Assembly (NCBI RefSeq): GCF_032878875.1
Contig: NZ_CP118157.1
Coordinates: 930,001 to 994,000 of the forward strand
Direction: 5' to 3'
DNA from: Microbacterium sp. AB
GTDB lineage: Bacteria; Actinomycetota; Actinomycetes; Actinomycetales; Microbacteriaceae
DNA length: 64,000 nt
Part shown: positions 60,139 through 64,000 of the stretch, piece by piece
Layout: each line of letters starts with the position of its first letter
Numbering within the stretch: position 1 is the first letter of the stretch
Made by a program: the position numbers and the translations under genes
The notes under the pieces: model-generated
Database searches by the model: none
Seen by the model: only the letters and a program-made list of their open reading frames with translations
Told to the model about the DNA's origin: nothing

Positions 60139-61746
60139 ATGGCCGGCCCTCGCCACGATCACTCGCTCTACCGCGACCGAGACGTCGTGCCGATCCGGCG
60201 CGCCCTCGTGTCGGTGAGCGACAAGACCAACCTCCCGCAGCTCGCCGAGGCGCTCGCGGGCGCCGGCGTCGAGATCGTCTCGACCGGATCGACGGCGTCG
60301 ACGATCCGCGACGCGGGGTTCTCCGTGACCGACGTCTCGAGCGTCACGGGCTTCCCCGAGTCGCTCGACGGGCGCGTGAAGACCCTGCACCCGGGCGTCC
60401 ACGCCGGCCTGCTCGCCGATCTCAGGCTCGAGCACCACGAACAGCAGCTCGGAGACCTCGGCATCGCCCCGTTCGAGCTCGTCGTGGTGAACCTGTACCC
60501 GTTCGTCGACACGGTGCGCTCCGGGGCGGAGGGCGACGACGTCGTGGAGCAGATCGACATCGGCGGACCCGCCATGGTGCGCGCGTCGGCGAAGAACTTC
60601 GCCAACGTCGCGGTCGTCGTCTCGCCCGAGTCGTACCCGGCGATCATCGACGCGGTCGCATCCGGCGGCACCTCCCTCGGCCATCGCAAGGAGCTCGCCG
60701 CGCGGGCGTTCGTGCACACCGCGGCGTACGACACGGCGGTGGCGGCCTGGTTCGCGGAGGGCACGCTCGGCTCCGAGAGCGGGCTCCCCGAGCACCTCAC
60801 CATCAAGGCCGAGAAGCTCGGCGACCTCCGCTACGGCGAGAACGCGCACCAGCGCGCCGCCATCTACTCCCGCGTCGGCGGACACGGCATCGCGCAGGCG
60901 ACGCAGCTGCAGGGCAAGGAGATGTCCTACAACAACTACGTCGACGCCGACGCCGCGCTGCGCGCCGCCTACGACTACGTCAAGCCGGCCGTCGCGATCA
61001 TCAAGCACGCGAACCCGTGCGGCATCGCCGTCTCGGCCCCCAACGCCCTCGACCCCATCGCGAGCGCGCACCTGCGCGCCCACGAGTGCGACCCGCTGTC
61101 GGCGTTCGGCGGGGTGATCGCGGCGAACCGGCCCGTCACGCTGAAGATGGCCGAGAACCTCCGCGACATCTTCACCGAGGTCATCGTGGCGCCCGACTTC
61201 GAGCCGGCCGCGCTGGAGGTGTTCAAGGCGAAGAAGAACCTGCGCGTGCTGAGGCTCCCCGCCGACTGGCGGCAGGAGCAGATGGACGTGCGCCTCGTCT
61301 CGGGCGGTCTGCTGCTGCAGGACGCCGACCGGTTCCCCGACGACATCGACGCCGTCGCGAAGGGATGGGAGCTCGTCTCGGGCGAGCGACCCTCCGACGA
61401 CGAGATGCACGACTTCGTGTTCGCGTGGAAGACCTGCCGGGCGGTCAAGTCGAACGCGATCGTCCTCGCGAAGGACTCGGCCACGGTCGGCGTCGGCATG
61501 GGCCAGGTCAACCGGGTGGACTCGTGCAAGCTCGCCGTCGAGCGGGCGGGAGACCGCGCGGCGGGCTCCATCGCCGCGTCGGACGCGTTCTTCCCGTTCT
61601 CGGACGGCCCCGAGGTCCTCATCGGCGCCGGCGTCCGCGCCATCATCCAGCCGGGCGGCTCGGTGCGCGACGAGGAGACGATCGCCTTGGCGAGGGAGCG
61701 CGGCGTGACGATGTTCTTCACGGGGGAGCGCCACTTCTTCCACTGA
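60139..61746 (+). CDS. purH: Bifunctional AICAR formyltransferase / IMP cyclohydrolase
   Basis: The 535-residue enzyme makes the last two steps of IMP synthesis. The N-terminal MGS-like cyclohydrolase domain has [38 protein letters not shown] and [14 protein letters not shown]; the C-terminal transformylase has [26 protein letters not shown] with the catalytic Lys-His, and the end [16 protein letters not shown]. The ATG follows GAGAAGGAGCCCTC. It forms an operon with purN. Confidence 0.97.
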   Translation: MAGPRHDHSLYRDRDVVPIRRALVSVSDKTNLPQLAEALAGAGVEIVSTGSTASTIRDAGFSVTDVSSVTGFPESLDGRVKTLHPGVHAGLLADLRLEHHEQQLGDLGIAPFELVVVNLYPFVDTVRSGAEGDDVVEQIDIGGPAMVRASAKNFANVAVVVSPESYPAIIDAVASGGTSLGHRKELAARAFVHTAAYDTAVAAWFAEGTLGSESGLPEHLTIKAEKLGDLRYGENAHQRAAIYSRVGGHGIAQATQLQGKEMSYNNYVDADAALRAAYDYVKPAVAIIKHANPCGIAVSAPNALDPIASAHLRAHECDPLSAFGGVIAANRPVTLKMAENLRDIFTEVIVAPDFEPAALEVFKAKKNLRVLRLPADWRQEQMDVRLVSGGLLLQDADRFPDDIDAVAKGWELVSGERPSDDEMHDFVFAWKTCRAVKSNAIVLAKDSATVGVGMGQVNRVDSCKLAVERAGDRAAGSIAASDAFFPFSDGPEVLIGAGVRAIIQPGGSVRDEETIALARERGVTMFFTGERHFFH

Positions 61747-61822
61747 CGCCCCGCTCGGGGCGCGTCACAGCGATGTCCGAAACCCGCCAGCCGGTCGCCT
61801 GCGGGCGTGACAGGCTGGACGC

Positions 61823-63298
61823 ATGAGCCCGGGCATGACCTTCGACGAGCGGTATCGCGCGATCTCCGCGCGCGACACCCGCTTCGACGGGCAGTTCGTC
61901 ACGGCGGTGCGATCGACCGGCATCTACTGCCGTCCCAGCTGTCCCGCGCGCACGCCGAAGGCCGCCAACGTGACCTTCTATCCGACGAGCGCGGCGGCGC
62001 ACGAGGCGGGCTACCGCGCGTGCAAGCGCTGCCTCCCCGAGGCGGCTCCCGGCTCCCCCGAATGGAATCTCCGCGGCGACGTCGTGGCCCGCGCCATGCG
62101 GCTCGTCTCCGACGGTGTCGTCGAGCGGGAGGGCGTCGCGGGGCTCGCGGCCCGGCTCGGGTACTCCTCGCGGCATCTCTCCCGGCTGCTCGCGGCGGAG
62201 CTCGGCGCAGGACCCCTCGCCCTCGCCCGGGCGCAGCGCGCGCACACGGCGCGGATGCTCCTCGTCGGCACCGACCTGCCCGCCGCCGACGTCGCGTTCT
62301 CGGCCGGGTTCGCGAGCGTCCGGCAGTTCAACGACACCGTGCGCGAGGTGTTCTCCCTCACACCCACGCAGCTCAGGTCGACGCGACGCGCGGCGGCGGC
62401 GCCCGCGGGCCTCACGCTTGTGCTGCCCTATCGCGAGCCGTTCGACCACGCGGGCCTGTTCTCCTGGATGTCGGCCCGCACCATCGCGGGGATGGAGGAG
62501 GGCGACGGGGCGTCGTTCGCGCGGACCCTGCGGCTTCCGTCCGGCGCCGGATGGTTCCGGCTGCGATTCGACGGCCGGCTGCGTCTCGACGCGCACCTGG
62601 AGAGCCTCGGAGACCTCGCGACGCTCGTCGCGCGGGTGCGGCGCCTCTTCGACCTCGACGCCGATCCGCTCGCGGTCGACGCCGCGCTCGCCGCGCATCC
62701 CGCGCTCGCCCCCCTCGTCGTCGCCGTGCCCGGGATGCGCCTGCCGGGAACGGCCGATCCGCACGAGATGCTCATCCGCGCCATGATCGGCCAGCAGATC
62801 TCCGTCCCGGCCGCCCGCACGCACCTCACGCGCCTCGTCGAGGCGCGGGGAGACCCGGTCGAGCTCGGAGGGGCCTCGCGCCTGCTCTTCCCCGCGATGG
62901 AGACGATCGCCGAGCACGGGCCCGAGCTCCTGCGCGGCCCCGCCGCGCGCATCCGCGCCGTCGCGGAGGCGGCGTCGGCGCTCGCCTCGGGCGCGCTCTC
63001 CCTCGGACCCGGCGACGACGCCGTCGCGCAGCGCACGGACCTGCTCGCCCTCCGCGGCGTCGGGGAGTGGACGGCCGACTACGTGCGCATGCGCGTGCTG
63101 GGCGACCCCGACGTCCTGCTCCCCGGCGACGTCGCCCTCCGCGCGGGCGCCGCGGCCGCGGGCCTTCCCGCCGAGCCGCGGCCGCTCGTCGCGTGGGCCG
63201 CTCGTGCCGCGCCGTGGCGCTCGTACCTGTCCATGCACCTGTGGCGGGCCGCCCTCTCGGCGCCGTCCGTCCGCCGTCCGAAGGAGACCGCACCATGA
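61823..63298 (+). CDS. Ada-AlkA fusion: methyl-responsive regulator and DNA-3-methyladenine glycosylase
   Basis: The 491-residue protein has an Ada zinc domain (about 1-80; [20 protein letters not shown] and ACKRC give the four Cys including the methyl acceptor), an AraC-type helix-turn-helix region (about 85-190), an AlkA N-terminal domain and a helix-hairpin-helix glycosylase domain (about 310-470; [30 protein letters not shown] with catalytic Asp). It senses phosphotriester methylation and removes alkylated bases. A second ATG 12 bases later (MTFDERYRA) is also possible. It is coupled to the Ogt gene by ATGA. Confidence 0.92.
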   Translation: MSPGMTFDERYRAISARDTRFDGQFVTAVRSTGIYCRPSCPARTPKAANVTFYPTSAAAHEAGYRACKRCLPEAAPGSPEWNLRGDVVARAMRLVSDGVVEREGVAGLAARLGYSSRHLSRLLAAELGAGPLALARAQRAHTARMLLVGTDLPAADVAFSAGFASVRQFNDTVREVFSLTPTQLRSTRRAAAAPAGLTLVLPYREPFDHAGLFSWMSARTIAGMEEGDGASFARTLRLPSGAGWFRLRFDGRLRLDAHLESLGDLATLVARVRRLFDLDADPLAVDAALAAHPALAPLVVAVPGMRLPGTADPHEMLIRAMIGQQISVPAARTHLTRLVEARGDPVELGGASRLLFPAMETIAEHGPELLRGPAARIRAVAEAASALASGALSLGPGDDAVAQRTDLLALRGVGEWTADYVRMRVLGDPDVLLPGDVALRAGAAAAGLPAEPRPLVAWAARAAPWRSYLSMHLWRAALSAPSVRRPKETAP

Positions 63299-63828
63299 CC
63301 GATCCGATCCCCGCCGCCGCCCGCACCGCGGTCGTGCAGACCGTCGACACGGCGGACGGCCCGTTCACGATCGTCGCCGGCGCGGACGGCGCCGTGCTCG
63401 CCTCGGGATGGTCGAGCGATGTGCCGACGGTCGTCGACCGCGTGCACCCGCGTCTTCGCCCCCTGGCCGTCGAGGACGGGGAGACGACCGCCGCCGACGC
63501 CGTGGCGGCGTACTACGCGGGCGACCTCGCGGCGATCGACGGCGTCCGGGTCCGGCAGCACGGCACCGCGCTGCAGATCGCCGGATGGCGGGCGCTGCGG
63601 CGGATCGCGCCGGGAGCCCCCCTCGCCTACACGGGCTTCGCGGCGGAGCTCGGCTCGCCCCGCGCCGTCCGCGCCGCCGCGTCGATCTGCGCGCGCAACG
63701 CGCCGGCGCTGTTCGTGCCGTGCCACCGCGTCCTCCGCGGCGACGGCACGATGGGCGGCTTCGCCTGGGGGATCGAGGTCAAGCGCTCGCTCCTGGCGAG
63801 AGAGGCGGCGTCGCGCCACGACGCGTAA
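63295..63828 (+). CDS. ogt: O6-methylguanine-DNA methyltransferase
   Basis: The 177-residue protein has the C-terminal MGMT domain with the alkyl-acceptor Cys in [20 protein letters not shown], preceded by the helix-turn-helix segment [20 protein letters not shown]. The N-terminal part is divergent. It repairs O6-alkylguanine by suicide transfer. The overlap with the Ada-AlkA gene makes an alkylation-repair operon. Confidence 0.94.
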   Translation: MTDPIPAAARTAVVQTVDTADGPFTIVAGADGAVLASGWSSDVPTVVDRVHPRLRPLAVEDGETTAADAVAAYYAGDLAAIDGVRVRQHGTALQIAGWRALRRIAPGAPLAYTGFAAELGSPRAVRAAASICARNAPALFVPCHRVLRGDGTMGGFAWGIEVKRSLLAREAASRHDA

Positions 63829-63870
63829 CCCGCGCGTCCCGCGCCCTCCCGCGCGATTAGGGTTGCGAGC

Positions 63871-64000
63871 ATGAGCGATTACTTCGACCGGCAGCACGAC
63901 AAGGCGTACACGCGCGTGTACAAGGAGCAGACCCCCGACATCCTGAAGACGTGGAACGACTTCAACACCGCGGTCTTCGCGAAGGAGGGGCGCGAGATCC
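63871..64000 (+). CDS. AhpD-like carboxymuconolactone decarboxylase family protein, N-terminal fragment
   Basis: The gene runs out of the window after 43 codons (MSDYFDRQHDKAYTRVYKEQ, then TPDILKTWNDFNTAVFAKEG). The pattern P.....W..FN...F..GRE resembles the N-terminus of carboxymuconolactone decarboxylase/AhpD-like proteins, whose CxxC lies further on. TAGGGT (63858-63863) ends 7 bases before the ATG, indicating a leaderless mRNA. Confidence 0.55.
   Translation, partial: MSDYFDRQHDKAYTRVYKEQTPDILKTWNDFNTAVFAKEGREI

Overview
The window comes from a high-GC actinobacterium, most likely a member of the Microbacteriaceae (Microbacterium or a close relative). Grounds for this are the Microbacteriaceae-type 16S text, strong GC3 bias, CsoR/DUF156, DUF6350 next to purN, an F420-type DUF385 protein, class Ib nrdHIEF, actinobacterial TANNNT -10 elements, and several genes whose start codon lies 6-7 nt after such an element (probable leaderless mRNAs). 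The ends cut two genes: a family 2 glycosyltransferase on the left and an AhpD-like carboxymuconolactone decarboxylase on the right.

Layout. 1-2.6 kb: minus-strand set of acyl-CoA dehydrogenase-like protein, fused PIG-L deacetylase/methyltransferase and glycosyltransferase. 2.7-8.5 kb: complete rrn operon (16S-23S-5S) with promoter, structured leader, tRNA-free spacer and terminator. 8.5-12.2 kb: DUF445 protein, CsoR-type regulator, acyl-CoA dehydrogenase-like protein, and a 22-residue ORF coupled to a GNAT. 12.2-16.4 kb: nrdHIEF behind two candidate NrdR boxes. 16.5-23.8 kb: seven-gene minus-strand operon (polar amino-acid ABC importer, class V PLP enzyme, IclR regulator, MalY-type C-S lyase, MFS permease) behind one promoter framed by palindromes. 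It is bordered by a decayed IS481 transposase and a broken AEC permease, so it looks like an acquired sulfur or amino-acid utilisation island. 24.5-31.3 kb: small hypothetical, MntP, then a GntR-controlled sugar-acid operon converting a hexonate/hexarate or pentonate to 2-oxoglutarate. 31.2-35.2 kb: CitMHS citrate transporter with a divergent CitA/CitB two-component system. 35.3-37.4 kb: an intact IS30 element nested in an IS3 remnant with a 3-bp target duplication. 37.5-38.6 kb: VOC protein and Bcp peroxiredoxin, with a decayed second bcp 3' end.

38.9-48.0 kb is the most unusual part: an Nit1C/MSMEG_0565-0572-type cluster of radical SAM protein, GNAT-AIR synthase fusion, Sll0783-type protein, nitrilase, MSMEG_0570-type protein, flavin oxidoreductase, a second nitrilase homologue that has lost its catalytic Cys and Glu, glycosyltransferase and an AMP-forming acyl-adenylating enzyme. 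Candidate GlnR half-sites lie upstream of its internal promoter. The family is tied to nitrogen starvation and, in pseudomonads, to cyanide use; its product is unknown to me. A CrtI-like flavoprotein is convergent to it.

48-64 kb is mostly housekeeping: SDR, glutaryl-CoA dehydrogenase-like protein, small membrane protein, sucCD, stand-alone LigD-type polymerase, dhaKLM (PTS-type dihydroxyacetone kinase), DUF385, DUF6350, purN-purH, and an alkylation-repair pair (Ada-AlkA fusion and Ogt). Coordinates of RNA ends, IS ends and regulatory sites come from reading the sequence by eye. No database search was run.
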